DNA from: an uncultured Bacilli bacterium
GTDB lineage: Bacteria; Bacillota_I; Bacilli_A; RF39; UBA660
Length of the DNA stretch: 9,503 nucleotides
Assembly (NCBI GenBank): GCA_947631525.1
Contig: CANRLQ010000034.1
Span: forward strand, 1 to 9,503
Direction of reading: 5' to 3'
Positions 1 to 7,004 of this stretch are shown here, piece after piece (the first letter of the stretch is position 1; each line of letters starts with the position of its first letter). Below the pieces are notes generated by a model, which was not told the DNA's origin, searched no databases, and was given only the letters and a program-made list of their open reading frames with translations. Made by a program: the position numbers and the translations under genes.

Positions 1-3
1 ATC

Positions 4-13
4 ATCTCCTTTA
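4..13 (-). promoter_or_regulatory. Ribosome binding site of a minus-strand gene starting just outside the window
   Basis: Read on the minus strand, this stretch is TAAAGGAGAT, a near-perfect Shine-Dalgarno sequence. The ATG inside the window (5 to 3) is too close to it to serve as the start, so the start codon probably lies a few bases beyond the left edge. A TATAAT with an upstream TG (minus strand, 23 to 18) could be its -10 box, but it would leave almost no leader. The gene itself cannot be seen. Confidence 0.4.
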
Positions 14-30
14 TTAAATTATACCAAAGA

Positions 31-63
31 AAAAGTAAACACAACTTTTTTGTGTCTACTTTT
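31..63 (-). terminator. Rho-independent terminator behind the spoVB-like gene
   Basis: On the minus strand, bases 63-50 pair with 44-31 as a 14-bp stem with one G-U pair and a 5-base loop (49-45). It is followed by a T-rich run (TTTTTCTTT, ending near base 26). It begins 12 bases after the TGA stop of the flippase gene. Read on the plus strand the stem has one A-C mismatch and a short T-run, so weak termination of plus-strand transcripts entering from the left is possible. Confidence 0.8.
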
Positions 64-74
64 ATCTTACAACT

Positions 75-1373
75 TCAGTTAAAAAATAAAACTTTTTTTA
101 TTTGTTTATATTGATGATGTGTTACTAAAATAATTCCAATGCTTGTTGATATAACAAGTCCCCATAAACCAATTTTTAAATTTGAAAACAGAAATAATAA
201 AATAGTTCTACTAATAGTACCGATTAAACTTCCATTCATAGCCTCTTTAGCTTTACCCATTGCTTGTAAACTGCTTGTTAAAGGTGCTTGAATATATTGT
301 AAAAGACAAATAGGAGCTAAAACTCTTAAATAATTAACACCTTCATTAGTATTATAAATAATATTTAGAAAAAAAGAAGGAAATATTTCAAAAAGAATTG
401 TTATAGGAATTCCTATCGCAAGAGAAAGATAAATAGCTTGTTTAATTTTTTTATTTGTATATTTTAAATTATTGTTACTATATGCTTTACTTATAACAGG
501 AATTAAAGCTTGAGATATAGCCATTGTAAAAAATGATGGTAATAATAATAATGGTAAAACAAAACCACTAATGACTCCATATTCATATACAATATAATGA
601 TTTGAATAACCACATTTTAAAAGAACACTTGTTAAAATAATTGGTTCAAAGAAATATCCTATATTTCCAATAAATCTTCCAATGGTAGTTGGAATGCTAA
701 TATTAAAAATACTTTTAATATTATTTTTTTTAGGAACAAAATATTCACTTTTTATTTTAGAATTTTTAGGTAAAAATAAAGTTAAAATAATAATCGATGT
801 AAGTTCACTTACCATATTTGAAAGAACAATAAAAGCAACTGCAAATTCAATACCCTTGGTTAAAAAAATAGGCACACCAATAATTAAAATAATAATTCTA
901 ATAATATCTTCACTTATGTTAGAAATAACATGTGGTACCATTCTTTCTTTACCAAAGAAGTAACCTCTTATAATTGATGAAATACTTATAAATGGTAAAA
1001 CAAACCCTATACAAATTATTCCATAGTATGTTCTAGGTTCATGTAATAAATTATTTGAAATAAAATTACCAAAAAATAAGATAACTAAAATTATTATAAG
1101 ATTAATAAGTAATGAAATAGGAATAATGGATAAAATAATATTTTTATTATTATTCTTTTCTTCTGCAACTAATTTAGAAATAGCTACAGGAAAACCTAAT
1201 TGAGCTAGTGTGATAAGCACCATATATGTTGGAGTTAATAACATATATATTCCAATACCTTCAGCACCTATCAAACGCGTTGTAATAATTTTTATAAACA
1301 TTCCAAGTATTTTAGTTATAAGACCTCCGATAATTAAAATAATACTTGATTTTATAAATTGGCTTTTTTTCAT
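75..1373 (-). CDS. spoVB: SpoVB-like lipid flippase (MATE/polysaccharide exporter fold), stage V sporulation protein B family
   Basis: A 432-residue, almost wholly hydrophobic protein with about 12 predicted membrane helices. The N-terminus (KSSIILIIGGLITKILGMF, then a TRLIGAEGIGIY segment near residues 32-43) is characteristic of the SpoVB/MurJ-like branch of the polysaccharide-exporter (MOP) superfamily. Known SpoVB proteins act in the membrane around the forespore in cortex peptidoglycan synthesis, probably by flipping a lipid-linked precursor. B. subtilis SpoVB is about 518 residues with 14 helices, so this copy is short and seems to lack the last two; it ends in a charged HQYKQIKKVLFFN tail. 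The ATG at 1373 has an AAGGTAA ribosome binding site. Divergent from comN, as expected for a spoVB neighbourhood. A related non-sporulation flippase is the main alternative. The flippase fold is near certain; the SpoVB assignment rests on sequence feel plus the comN neighbour. Confidence 0.8.
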   Translation of the reverse strand: MKKSQFIKSSIILIIGGLITKILGMFIKIITTRLIGAEGIGIYMLLTPTYMVLITLAQLGFPVAISKLVAEEKNNNKNIILSIIPISLLINLIIILVILFFGNFISNNLLHEPRTYYGIICIGFVLPFISISSIIRGYFFGKERMVPHVISNISEDIIRIIILIIGVPIFLTKGIEFAVAFIVLSNMVSELTSIIILTLFLPKNSKIKSEYFVPKKNNIKSIFNISIPTTIGRFIGNIGYFFEPIILTSVLLKCGYSNHYIVYEYGVISGFVLPLLLLPSFFTMAISQALIPVISKAYSNNNLKYTNKKIKQAIYLSLAIGIPITILFEIFPSFFLNIIYNTNEGVNYLRVLAPICLLQYIQAPLTSSLQAMGKAKEAMNGSLIGTISRTILLFLFSNLKIGLWGLVISTSIGIILVTHHQYKQIKKVLFFN

Positions 1374-1390
1374 AATATTACCTTAAAACC

Positions 1391-1419
1391 TTTCAAAAAA
1401 AATAAATTTAATATATAAT
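1391..1419 (+). promoter_or_regulatory. Candidate sigma-A promoter for the comN-rel operon
   Basis: A perfect TATAAT (1414-1419) lies 17 bases downstream of TTTCAA (1391-1396), a poor -35 that matches TTGACA at 3 of 6 positions. Transcription would start near 1426, about 40 bases ahead of comN. The region is so AT-rich that TATAAT-like strings are common, so the call rests mainly on position. On the opposite strand CATATATA (about 1428-1421) vaguely resembles a sigma-E -10 box that could serve spoVB, but its -35 match is weak. Confidence 0.4.
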
Positions 1420-1466
1420 ATATATATGAGATTAGAAACATATTTATTATATGGAGGAGATAATTT

Positions 1467-1739
1467 ATGGAAATGGAATTCAGTTCATTAGAAGAATTAT
1501 ATAAAAGAATAAGACCAGCTTTAAGAACAAAAAAAGAAGAGATGCGAAGAAGTGGTTTCATTTATATTAAAGAAGAAGATATATGGAATTATTTAAAAGA
1601 AATTAAATGGACAAACTCCAAAAATTTATCTTTATATAAGATGGTAAATGATGTTTTAAATGTTGATAATTTACTTATCGATAAATATTTAAAAAATAAA
1701 TTAAATATGCGTAATAGAAATATCTATTTTGATAATTAG
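1467..1739 (+). CDS. comN: ComN-type post-transcriptional regulator (YrzD family)
   Basis: A 90-residue soluble protein. Residues 12-77 follow the pattern of the Bacillus ComN/YrzD family: a first helix ending in RPALRTKKEEMRRSGF (16-31), an acidic helix with EEDIWNYLKEIKW (36-48) and a C-terminal helix LYKMVNDVLNVDNLLIDKYL (56-75). In B. subtilis, ComN promotes comE mRNA accumulation after transcription and has been linked to DivIVA-dependent placement at the division site and poles. Whether competence genes exist in this organism cannot be judged here. It starts at an ATG 8 bases after a strong GGAGGA (1453-1458). It lies divergent from the spoVB-like gene, as comN lies beside spoVB in B. 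subtilis, and that synteny supports the call. First gene of the operon; the next gene's ribosome binding site begins at its stop codon. Confidence 0.75.
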   Translation: MEMEFSSLEELYKRIRPALRTKKEEMRRSGFIYIKEEDIWNYLKEIKWTNSKNLSLYKMVNDVLNVDNLLIDKYLKNKLNMRNRNIYFDN

Positions 1740-1746
1740 AAAGGAA
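1739..1746 (+). promoter_or_regulatory. Ribosome binding site fixing the start of the 182-residue gene
   Basis: GAAAGGAA overlaps the last base of the comN stop and lies 6 bases ahead of the ATG at 1753. The same frame is open from a TTG at 1729, which would give 8 more residues, but that codon precedes this site and has none of its own, so 1753 is preferred. Confidence 0.7.
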
Positions 1747-1752
1747 ATTTTT

Positions 1753-2301
1753 ATGATAAGAACAGATAAGAAAAACAAGAATTATGTGTGGGTTGATTAT
1801 ACTGATATAATACATGCGATTAGTTTTGCTAATAAAGAAAAAAATCAATTAATGATAGATTTATTAAATGATAAATTTCTTAATATGGATGTACAAACAA
1901 ATTTGTTAAATAAAAAAAGTATGTTTAAATTAAAAAAAAGTGATAAAGTTTATACCTATTTAAAGGATTGTCCTTTAGTAGAAGATTATGATACATTGAT
2001 TAATGTTAATATTTTAAAAGATGCTTTAATTAGAGCTTATTATGAATTTAATTATGAAAAAAAGAAAAAATTATCTAAATACTTTCGTTTATTCATTGAT
2101 AATGAAATAAGAGGAATTGATAATAAATTATTAATCGATGAAATATTAAATGATAAAGAATTATTAGAATATATCAAAAAATATGAAAATTTTAATGAAT
2201 ATATAGAAGATAAAATAAATAGAAATATTCAAAATGACAATATTATGTATTATGATAAAAATAAAGAAAAAATAAAGAATAAAGATAAATATGTAGCTTA
2301 A
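1753..2301 (+). CDS. Uncharacterised acidic/lysine-rich helical protein in the comN-rel operon
   Basis: I do not recognise this 182-residue protein. It has no signal peptide, no membrane segment and only one Cys, and is rich in Lys, Asn, Asp, Glu and Ile, as expected for a soluble, mostly helical cytosolic protein in an AT-rich genome. The N-terminal half begins NYVWVDYTDIIHAISFANKE (residues 9-28). The centre holds an ALIRAYYEFNYEKKKKLSKY segment (about 98-117). The C-terminal third is low-complexity and strongly charged, ending KNKEKIKNKDKYVA, and may be disordered. It lies 13 bases after comN and 15 bases before rel, so it is almost surely co-transcribed with them. In B. subtilis this interval holds secDF, recJ and apt, none of which it resembles. 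Codon use matches its neighbours, so recent transfer is not suggested. Confidence 0.6.
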   Translation: MIRTDKKNKNYVWVDYTDIIHAISFANKEKNQLMIDLLNDKFLNMDVQTNLLNKKSMFKLKKSDKVYTYLKDCPLVEDYDTLINVNILKDALIRAYYEFNYEKKKKLSKYFRLFIDNEIRGIDNKLLIDEILNDKELLEYIKKYENFNEYIEDKINRNIQNDNIMYYDKNKEKIKNKDKYVA

Positions 2302-2308
2302 AAGGGAG
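2302..2308 (+). promoter_or_regulatory. Ribosome binding site deciding the rel start codon
   Basis: AAGGGAG immediately follows the upstream stop (TAA, 2299-2301). The GTG at 2308 overlaps this site, so it cannot be the start. The GTG at 2317, 8 bases downstream, is correctly spaced. The protein therefore begins MTKVNVGLTF. Confidence 0.75.
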
Positions 2309-2316
2309 TGGTAATA

Positions 2317-4491
2317 GTGACCAAGGTTAATGTAGGTTTAACATTTAATGATTTATTTAAGAAGATATCAACATATATTGATGATTCTAATGAAAAAAAT
2401 CTTATTAAAAAAGCTTATAAATATGCTGCTACAAAACACTTTGGTATTAAAAGAATGACAGGAGAAGACTATATTGATCATCCTTTACAAGTTGCTTATA
2501 TATTAACCGATATAGATGCTGATGCTGAAACTATATGTGCTGCTCTTTTACATGATGTAATAGAAGATTGTGATGTAACAAAAGAAGAATTAGAAAAAGA
2601 ATTTAGTCCACAAATTGCTAATCTAGTTGATGGCGTTACAAAAATTAATAAATTAAACTTAGTTACAGGTAGTAGTTCTGTAGTTGCAACTCAAAGAAAA
2701 ATATTGGTTGGTTTATGTGGAGATGTAAGAGTTATTATTATTAAACTAGCTGATAGACTTCATAATATGAGAACTTTATGGGTACATCCTGAATACAAAC
2801 AAAAAGAAAAAGCCATTGAAACATTGGAAATATTAACACCAATTGCTCATCGCTTAGGAATGAATAAAATCAAGAGTGAATTAGAAGATTTATCGTTAAG
2901 ATATTATAAACCAGAAGTATATTATTCAATCGTAGAAGAATTAAATCAATCAAAAGTCGAACGTGATAAAGTTGTCGAAGAAATGAAAAATAAGGTATCT
3001 AATCTTTTAAACGATAATAATATAGAACATGAAATAAAAGGAAGAGCTAAAAGTATATTTAGTATTTATAAAAAACTTGATAAAGGTAAAAAGTTTAATG
3101 AAATATATGATCTTTTAGCACTTAGGGTATTTGTAAATACAGAACAAGAATGTTATAAAACATTAGGAATAATCCATTCTAAATATCGTCCTATTCCTAA
3201 AAGATTTAAGGATTATATAGCAATGCCTAAAACTAATATGTATCAATCTTTACATACAACAGTGTTTGGTATTGATGGGTATCTTTTCGAAATTCAAATT
3301 AGAACTTATGAAATGGATGAAGTAGCTGAAAGAGGAATTGCTTCACACTGGGCATATAAAGAAAATAATGGTGATGGTAGAAGTTTACTAAATAATAATA
3401 TGGAACAAAAACTTCAATTTTTTAGATCAATCATTGAATTAAACAATGAAGAAGCTGCGGATGAAGATTTTGTTAATTCTGTAAAAGAGGATGTTTTTAA
3501 TGAAACTATCTATGTTTTTACGCCAAATGGTGATGTTATTGAACTTCCAAGAGATTCAACACCGATTGATTTTGCTTATAGAGTTCATACTGAAGTAGGA
3601 GAAAAAACAGTAGGAGCTTTAGTAAATAATGTTATAGTTCCACTTGATTATAAATTAAAAAATAACGATATAGTTAAAATAAATACCAATCAAAATTCGT
3701 TTGGACCTAGTCGTGAATGGATTAATATGGCTAAAACAAATCATGCTAAAAATAAAATAAAATCTTTCTTTAATAAAATAGAAAAAGAAGAATATTTAAA
3801 GAAAGGTGAAGAAATACTTAATAAGGAATTAAGAAAAAGAAAAATTCCTATAAATGATTTTATGACATCAGAAAATGTTGATAAAATATTGAAAGAATAC
3901 AAATATAATAATATTGAAGAAATTTATATTAGTATTGGTAATAATAGTATTCAAGTAGGTTCCGTTATAAATACAGTAATTAATGAAGAAAAAGATATAA
4001 AAGAAGAAATAATTCTTCGAAAAACGCAAAATAAACAAATAGAAAAACCAATTATAAAAAATGATATAATAGTAGAAGGAATAGATAATATAAAAGTTAA
4101 TTTAGCTTCATGTTGTAATCCTATTCCAGGGGACCGTATTGTTGGTTATATTACAAGAGGTTATGGAATAACTGTACATAGACTTATGTGTCCAAATGTA
4201 AAAGAACTTGAAAAAAGATTAGTAACAGTTAAATGGAATTCAGAAATAGATAAAAAATATCCAACTGATTTAATTATTCAAGGGTTAAAGGGCAAAGATT
4301 TATTATTAGATATAATATCAAAAACAACTAAAACTAATGTGTCAATTCAAAGTATTAACACTTATAAAAATAAAAATAATATTGTGTATGAATTAACTGT
4401 TTTAGCTAGTAATAAAGAAGATTTAGTAAAATTTATGAATGATGTTAATCAAATTAATGAAATAGTAGAAGTAGAGAGATTGATAAGATAA
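2317..4491 (+). CDS. relA: Bifunctional (p)ppGpp synthetase/hydrolase Rel (RelA/SpoT homologue)
   Basis: A 724-residue full-length long Rel enzyme that makes and degrades the alarmone (p)ppGpp, the signal of the stringent response, in the cytosol and on stalled ribosomes. Domains in order: HD hydrolase (about 30-180) with conserved H55, H79-D80, E83-D84 and D146, so hydrolysis looks intact; synthetase (about 230-350) with GRAKSIFSIYKK, D265, R270, the RFKD motif (296-299), YQSLHT and FEIQIRT; TGS (about 398-457, VFTPNGDVIELP); a helical linker; a zinc-finger-type CC...H...C (599, 600, 621, 625); and a C-terminal ACT domain (about 647-724). RFKD rather than EFDD is the signature of bifunctional Rel enzymes, not of synthetase-only RelA. 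GTG start. Its stop overlaps the dtd start by one base (TAATG), and rel-dtd is a conserved pair in Firmicutes. Confidence 0.97.
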   Translation: MTKVNVGLTFNDLFKKISTYIDDSNEKNLIKKAYKYAATKHFGIKRMTGEDYIDHPLQVAYILTDIDADAETICAALLHDVIEDCDVTKEELEKEFSPQIANLVDGVTKINKLNLVTGSSSVVATQRKILVGLCGDVRVIIIKLADRLHNMRTLWVHPEYKQKEKAIETLEILTPIAHRLGMNKIKSELEDLSLRYYKPEVYYSIVEELNQSKVERDKVVEEMKNKVSNLLNDNNIEHEIKGRAKSIFSIYKKLDKGKKFNEIYDLLALRVFVNTEQECYKTLGIIHSKYRPIPKRFKDYIAMPKTNMYQSLHTTVFGIDGYLFEIQIRTYEMDEVAERGIASHWAYKENNGDGRSLLNNNMEQKLQFFRSIIELNNEEAADEDFVNSVKEDVFNETIYVFTPNGDVIELPRDSTPIDFAYRVHTEVGEKTVGALVNNVIVPLDYKLKNNDIVKINTNQNSFGPSREWINMAKTNHAKNKIKSFFNKIEKEEYLKKGEEILNKELRKRKIPINDFMTSENVDKILKEYKYNNIEEIYISIGNNSIQVGSVINTVINEEKDIKEEIILRKTQNKQIEKPIIKNDIIVEGIDNIKVNLASCCNPIPGDRIVGYITRGYGITVHRLMCPNVKELEKRLVTVKWNSEIDKKYPTDLIIQGLKGKDLLLDIISKTTKTNVSIQSINTYKNKNNIVYELTVLASNKEDLVKFMNDVNQINEIVEVERLIR

Positions 4492-4931
4492 TGAAAGTAG
4501 TTGTCCAAAGAAGTTTAAACTCAAAAGTAAGTGTTGATAATAAAATAGTTGGAGAAATTGATTTTGGTTTAGTTTTACTAGTAGGTTTTACTTTATCTGA
4601 TACAGAAGATGATATAGATTATCTAATAAATAAAATTATTAACCTTCGCATATTTAATGACGAAGATGGTATTATGAATAAATCACTTATCGATGTTAAT
4701 GGAAGTGTTTTAAGTATTTCACAGTTTACTTTATATGCTGATACCAAAAAAGGTAATAGACCAAGTTATATTAATGCTCTTAAAAGTTCTGAAGCAATAA
4801 AATTATATGAAATTTTTAATAATAAATTAAGAAATAAAAACATAAAAGTAGAAACAGGAATATTTGGTGCTGATATGTTAGTAAATATAAATAATGATGG
4901 GCCTGTTACTATTTTGTTAGAAAGTAGGTAA
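4491..4931 (+). CDS. dtd: D-aminoacyl-tRNA deacylase
   Basis: A 146-residue protein, the family's usual length (about 145-150). DTD hydrolyses D-amino acids (and Gly) from mischarged tRNAs, keeping D-residues out of proteins; it works as a homodimer in the cytosol. Both active-site motifs are present: SQFTLYAD (77-84) and the Gly-cisPro loop in NDGPVT (135-140). The family segments NLRIFNDEDG, MNKSL, KKGNRPSY and ETGIFGADM are also in place. The ATG overlaps the rel stop in TAATG and the upstream ribosome binding site is poor (only GAGAG), so translation is probably coupled to rel. It ends 4 bases before the next gene. Confidence 0.96.
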   Translation: MKVVVQRSLNSKVSVDNKIVGEIDFGLVLLVGFTLSDTEDDIDYLINKIINLRIFNDEDGIMNKSLIDVNGSVLSISQFTLYADTKKGNRPSYINALKSSEAIKLYEIFNNKLRNKNIKVETGIFGADMLVNINNDGPVTILLESR

Positions 4932-4935
4932 TAAT

Positions 4936-6006
4936 ATGAAAAATAAAGTTAATTATAAATTAGTTAATTTAGCACTAATAACTTTAATAATATTTTTAAT
5001 ATATAATACAGGGCATTTGTGGTTAGGTGTTACTAATAAAATAATTAAAATTTTATTTCCATTTATAACAGCTTTTGTAATAGCATATGCTTTATATCCT
5101 ATTTTAAAATTCTTAAGAGAAAAAGGAATACCAAAAGCTCTTGCTATAATAATAATTGTTTTAATAGTTGTAGCTATTATATGTTTTGTAATATTTTTAG
5201 TAGTTCCACTTTTATTTAATCAAATGATAAGTTTGTTTAATGCTATTATTACATTTATAAAAGAAATGTCAATGAAATTTGATTATAATTTAGGACCACT
5301 TCAAGATTCATTAACAAATGGTTTTAATGATATTATAATGTCAGCAGGAAGGTATGTTTCAAATGGTGCTATTAATATTATAAATCTTTCCTTAAGTTGG
5401 ATTACAAATATATTTCTATGTTTTACTTCAGCTATTTATTTCTTAATAGATATGGAAGCAATTAGAAATTATATTAAAAATTATTTAAGTAAAAAATCTT
5501 ATAGAGGATACTCATTTGTTAAAATACTTGATAATGAAATGAAGAATTATTTAACAGGTTTTATAGAACTTATGGTTATATCTTTGTTTGAGTATACAAT
5601 TGCTTACACAATAATAGGTCATCCAAATGCTGTACTTTTAGGTTTCTTAGCAATGTTATCACAATTAATACCATATTTTGGAGGTATAATTACTAATATT
5701 ATTGCTGCTATTACAGCTTTTGTAGTAAGTCCAGCTTTACTTATTAGAACTGTTATAACATTTGGAATTTTATCATTAGTAGATGGAAATATTATAGGGC
5801 CACTTGTATATGGAAAGACAAATCAAGTAAAACCAGTAGTTGTTATATTATCGATAACAGCAGGTGGAATTTTAATGGGAATAACAGGTATTATAATATC
5901 ATTCCCACTTGCAATTATATTAATTTCAACATTTAAATTTTTTAAAGAAGATATTAGTGATAAAATAGATGATATAAAAGAAAAAAATACAAAGAAATCA
6001 AAATAG
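4936..6006 (+). CDS. AI-2E family transporter (YtvI/YrrI-like polytopic membrane protein)
   Basis: A 356-residue inner-membrane protein with about eight hydrophobic segments: near 10-28, 36-58, 68-94, 152-172, 208-228, 232-262, 268-290 and 300-335. Between helices 3 and 4 lies a large amphipathic loop (95-150). The C-terminal half carries the family pattern: LGFLAMLSQLIPYFGGII (235-252), then GNIIGPLVYG (284-293), a conserved KPVVVILSITAGG and a FPLAIIL end. The C-terminal 20 residues are a charged cytosolic tail. Members include the putative autoinducer-2 exporter TqsA, Na+/H+ antiporters and B. subtilis YtvI, a sporulation-associated protein; the substrate cannot be read from sequence. It follows dtd by 4 bases, with only a weak GTAGG as ribosome binding site, and is the last gene of the operon, since a terminator hairpin overlaps its stop. 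Confidence 0.88.
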   Translation: MKNKVNYKLVNLALITLIIFLIYNTGHLWLGVTNKIIKILFPFITAFVIAYALYPILKFLREKGIPKALAIIIIVLIVVAIICFVIFLVVPLLFNQMISLFNAIITFIKEMSMKFDYNLGPLQDSLTNGFNDIIMSAGRYVSNGAINIINLSLSWITNIFLCFTSAIYFLIDMEAIRNYIKNYLSKKSYRGYSFVKILDNEMKNYLTGFIELMVISLFEYTIAYTIIGHPNAVLLGFLAMLSQLIPYFGGIITNIIAAITAFVVSPALLIRTVITFGILSLVDGNIIGPLVYGKTNQVKPVVVILSITAGGILMGITGIIISFPLAIILISTFKFFKEDISDKIDDIKEKNTKKSK

Positions 6007-6027
6007 TAGAAAAACTACTATTTTTTT
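6001..6027 (+). terminator. Rho-independent terminator of the comN-rel operon
   Basis: AAATAGTAG (6001-6009) pairs perfectly with CTACTATTT (6015-6023) around an AAAAA loop, and the T-run continues to 6027. The left arm contains the TAG stop (6004-6006) of the AI-2E-family gene. Confidence 0.85.
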
Positions 6028-6031
6028 GTAC

Positions 6032-6058
6032 ACTTATTCTCCGCTTTTGCATATTTTA
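6032..6058 (+). promoter_or_regulatory. Possible sigma-K-type promoter ahead of cotE
   Basis: CATATTTTA (6050-6058) fits the sigma-K -10 pattern CATAnnnTA, and an AC (6032-6033) lies 16 bases upstream, where the sigma-K -35 is expected. No sigma-A box is convincing between the preceding terminator and cotE. In B. subtilis, cotE is transcribed from sigma-E and sigma-K promoters, so the biology fits. Against it, the start site would fall near 6064-6066 and leave a leader of only about 12 bases, cutting into the ribosome binding site. In DNA this AT-rich, CATA strings are also common. Confidence 0.3.
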
Positions 6059-6062
6059 AAGT

Positions 6063-6072
6063 GAGGGGTGAT
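6063..6072 (+). promoter_or_regulatory. Ribosome binding site deciding the cotE start
   Basis: GAGGGGTGAT is close to the ideal AGGAGGTGAT. In-frame GTG (6068) and ATG (6071) fall inside it, so the ATG at 6077 is the usable start. It yields MAYKEIVTKAV, which aligns with the known CotE N-terminus. Confidence 0.75.
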
Positions 6073-6076
6073 GATA

Positions 6077-6619
6077 ATGGCATATAAAGAAATCGTTACT
6101 AAAGCAGTAATAGGAAAAGGTAAAAAATATTTTAAAAATAATTATACGATAACACCAGAAACAACACCAACTACAGTACTTGGATGTTGGGTTATCAATC
6201 ACAATTTTAAAGGATATAAATCGGGAGATAGAGTAGGAGTAGATGGTTCATATGATGTCAATATATGGTATTCATATGAAGATGATAGTAAAACAACTGT
6301 AGTAAATAAAAAAATAGATTATAATGATTTATTTAATGTTCGTATAAAAGATGAATCTGATTTATCAAGTGATACTGATATTATTGTTAGAACTTTAAAG
6401 CAACCTAATTGTATAAAAGTAGATATTGATTCAGATGGAAGTATAAATTTTGATATTGAAAAAGAATTAGGTGTTGAAATAGTAGGAGAAAAGAAAATGA
6501 AAATTGCAATTGAAGATGAAGAGGAACCTTGGGATGTAATTGAAGATGATGTCGATGATGAAGTGTTAAAAGAAATCGATGAAAATGTAGATGAAAGCTA
6601 TATAAAAGAAGACGAGTAG
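6077..6619 (+). CDS. cotE: Outer spore coat morphogenetic protein CotE
   Basis: A 180-residue protein that matches B. subtilis CotE (181 residues) along its length. Shared segments include KEIVTKAVIGKGKKY (4-18), an ITPE...T.LG.WVINH stretch (25-42), G.YDVNIWYSY (58-67), a LKQPNC motif (107-112), EIVGEKK (134-140) and a strongly acidic C-terminal tail (147-180, with a PWDVIEDDVDDE core). CotE forms a layer around the forespore under SpoIVA control and recruits outer-coat proteins; in Bacillus the acidic C-terminus is involved in that recruitment. It lies alone between two terminators, consistent with separate, sporulation-time control. In B. subtilis cotE sits near mutS, so this location beside rpsP differs. 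Confidence is high because the resemblance covers the whole protein, including the Trp and Cys positions. Confidence 0.93.
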   Translation: MAYKEIVTKAVIGKGKKYFKNNYTITPETTPTTVLGCWVINHNFKGYKSGDRVGVDGSYDVNIWYSYEDDSKTTVVNKKIDYNDLFNVRIKDESDLSSDTDIIVRTLKQPNCIKVDIDSDGSINFDIEKELGVEIVGEKKMKIAIEDEEEPWDVIEDDVDDEVLKEIDENVDESYIKEDE

Positions 6620-6628
6620 TCTTTTTTT
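6604..6628 (+). terminator. Rho-independent terminator of cotE
   Basis: AAAAGAAGAC (6604-6613) pairs with GTCTTTTTTT (6619-6628) around a GAGTA loop, with one G-U pair. The T-run forms the right arm and tail. The TAG stop of cotE (6617-6619) lies in the loop and at the first base of the right arm. Confidence 0.75.
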
Positions 6629-6663
6629 AATTTTGTAATAATTTAGGTGTTAATAAAAAAAAG

Positions 6664-6693
6664 TTGACATATATTATAATAGTATGTTATAAT
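6664..6693 (+). promoter_or_regulatory. Strong sigma-A promoter for rpsP-khpA
   Basis: A perfect TTGACA (6664-6669) and a perfect TATAAT (6688-6693) are separated by 18 bases, with an extended -10 TG at 6685-6686. Transcription would start near 6700, giving a leader of about 20 bases that holds only the ribosome binding site (GAGG, 6708-6711). There is no room for an autoregulatory leader structure. Confidence 0.9.
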
Positions 6694-6718
6694 CATTTCA
6701 AGAAAGCGAGGTATAAGT

Positions 6719-7003
6719 ATGGCAGTTAAATTAAGATTAAAAAGAATGGGAGCAAAGAAAAGACCATTTTATCGTATTGTAGCAGCTGATTCAAGAAGTC
6801 CAAGAGATGGAAGATTTATAGAAACAGTAGGTACATATAATCCTATTACAGAACCAGCTGAAGTTAAAATAGATGAAGAAGTTGCTTTAAAATGGTTGCG
6901 TAATGGAGCTCAACCAACTGATACAGTTAGAGATTTATTAAGTAAACAAGGTATTATGAAAAAATATCATGAACAAAAAATGACTAAAAAAGAGGCTGAA
7001 TAA
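6719..7003 (+). CDS. rpsP: Small ribosomal subunit protein bS16
   Basis: A 94-residue protein with the unmistakable bS16 N-terminus: VKLRLKRMGAKKRPFYRIV (3-21), then AADSRSPRDGRFIE and VGTYNP. It is a primary 16S rRNA-binding protein that helps assemble the 5' and central domains of the 30S subunit. The usual length is 80-100 residues; the C-terminal KKYHEQKMTKKEAE is a normal basic tail. It starts at an ATG 7 bases after GAGG (6708-6711). A strong dedicated promoter lies upstream and khpA follows after one base. In most Firmicutes the operon continues with rimM, trmD and rplS, which are not present here. Confidence 0.98.
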   Translation: MAVKLRLKRMGAKKRPFYRIVAADSRSPRDGRFIETVGTYNPITEPAEVKIDEEVALKWLRNGAQPTDTVRDLLSKQGIMKKYHEQKMTKKEAE

Positions 7004-7004
7004 T

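Noticed and set aside
1..77. The frame of the spoVB-like gene stays open past its TGA stop to the window edge, and TGA also interrupts the nitroreductase and the 7493 frame, which raised the idea that TGA encodes Trp.
   Set aside because: Every conserved Trp in the recognised proteins is TGG, no in-frame TGA occurs inside any conserved core, and the stretch after the spoVB stop is a terminator followed by a ribosome binding site.
682..963. Open frame of 93 codons on the plus strand inside the spoVB-like gene.
   Set aside because: It is antisense to a clear membrane protein, has no ribosome binding site and resembles nothing.
3122..3130. Possible AGG reassignment, known from some uncultured Bacilli.
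   Set aside because: The AGG here encodes the conserved Arg of the Rel LALRV segment, and AGG is also Arg in the nitroreductase PRKRLEDI motif, so AGG is read normally.
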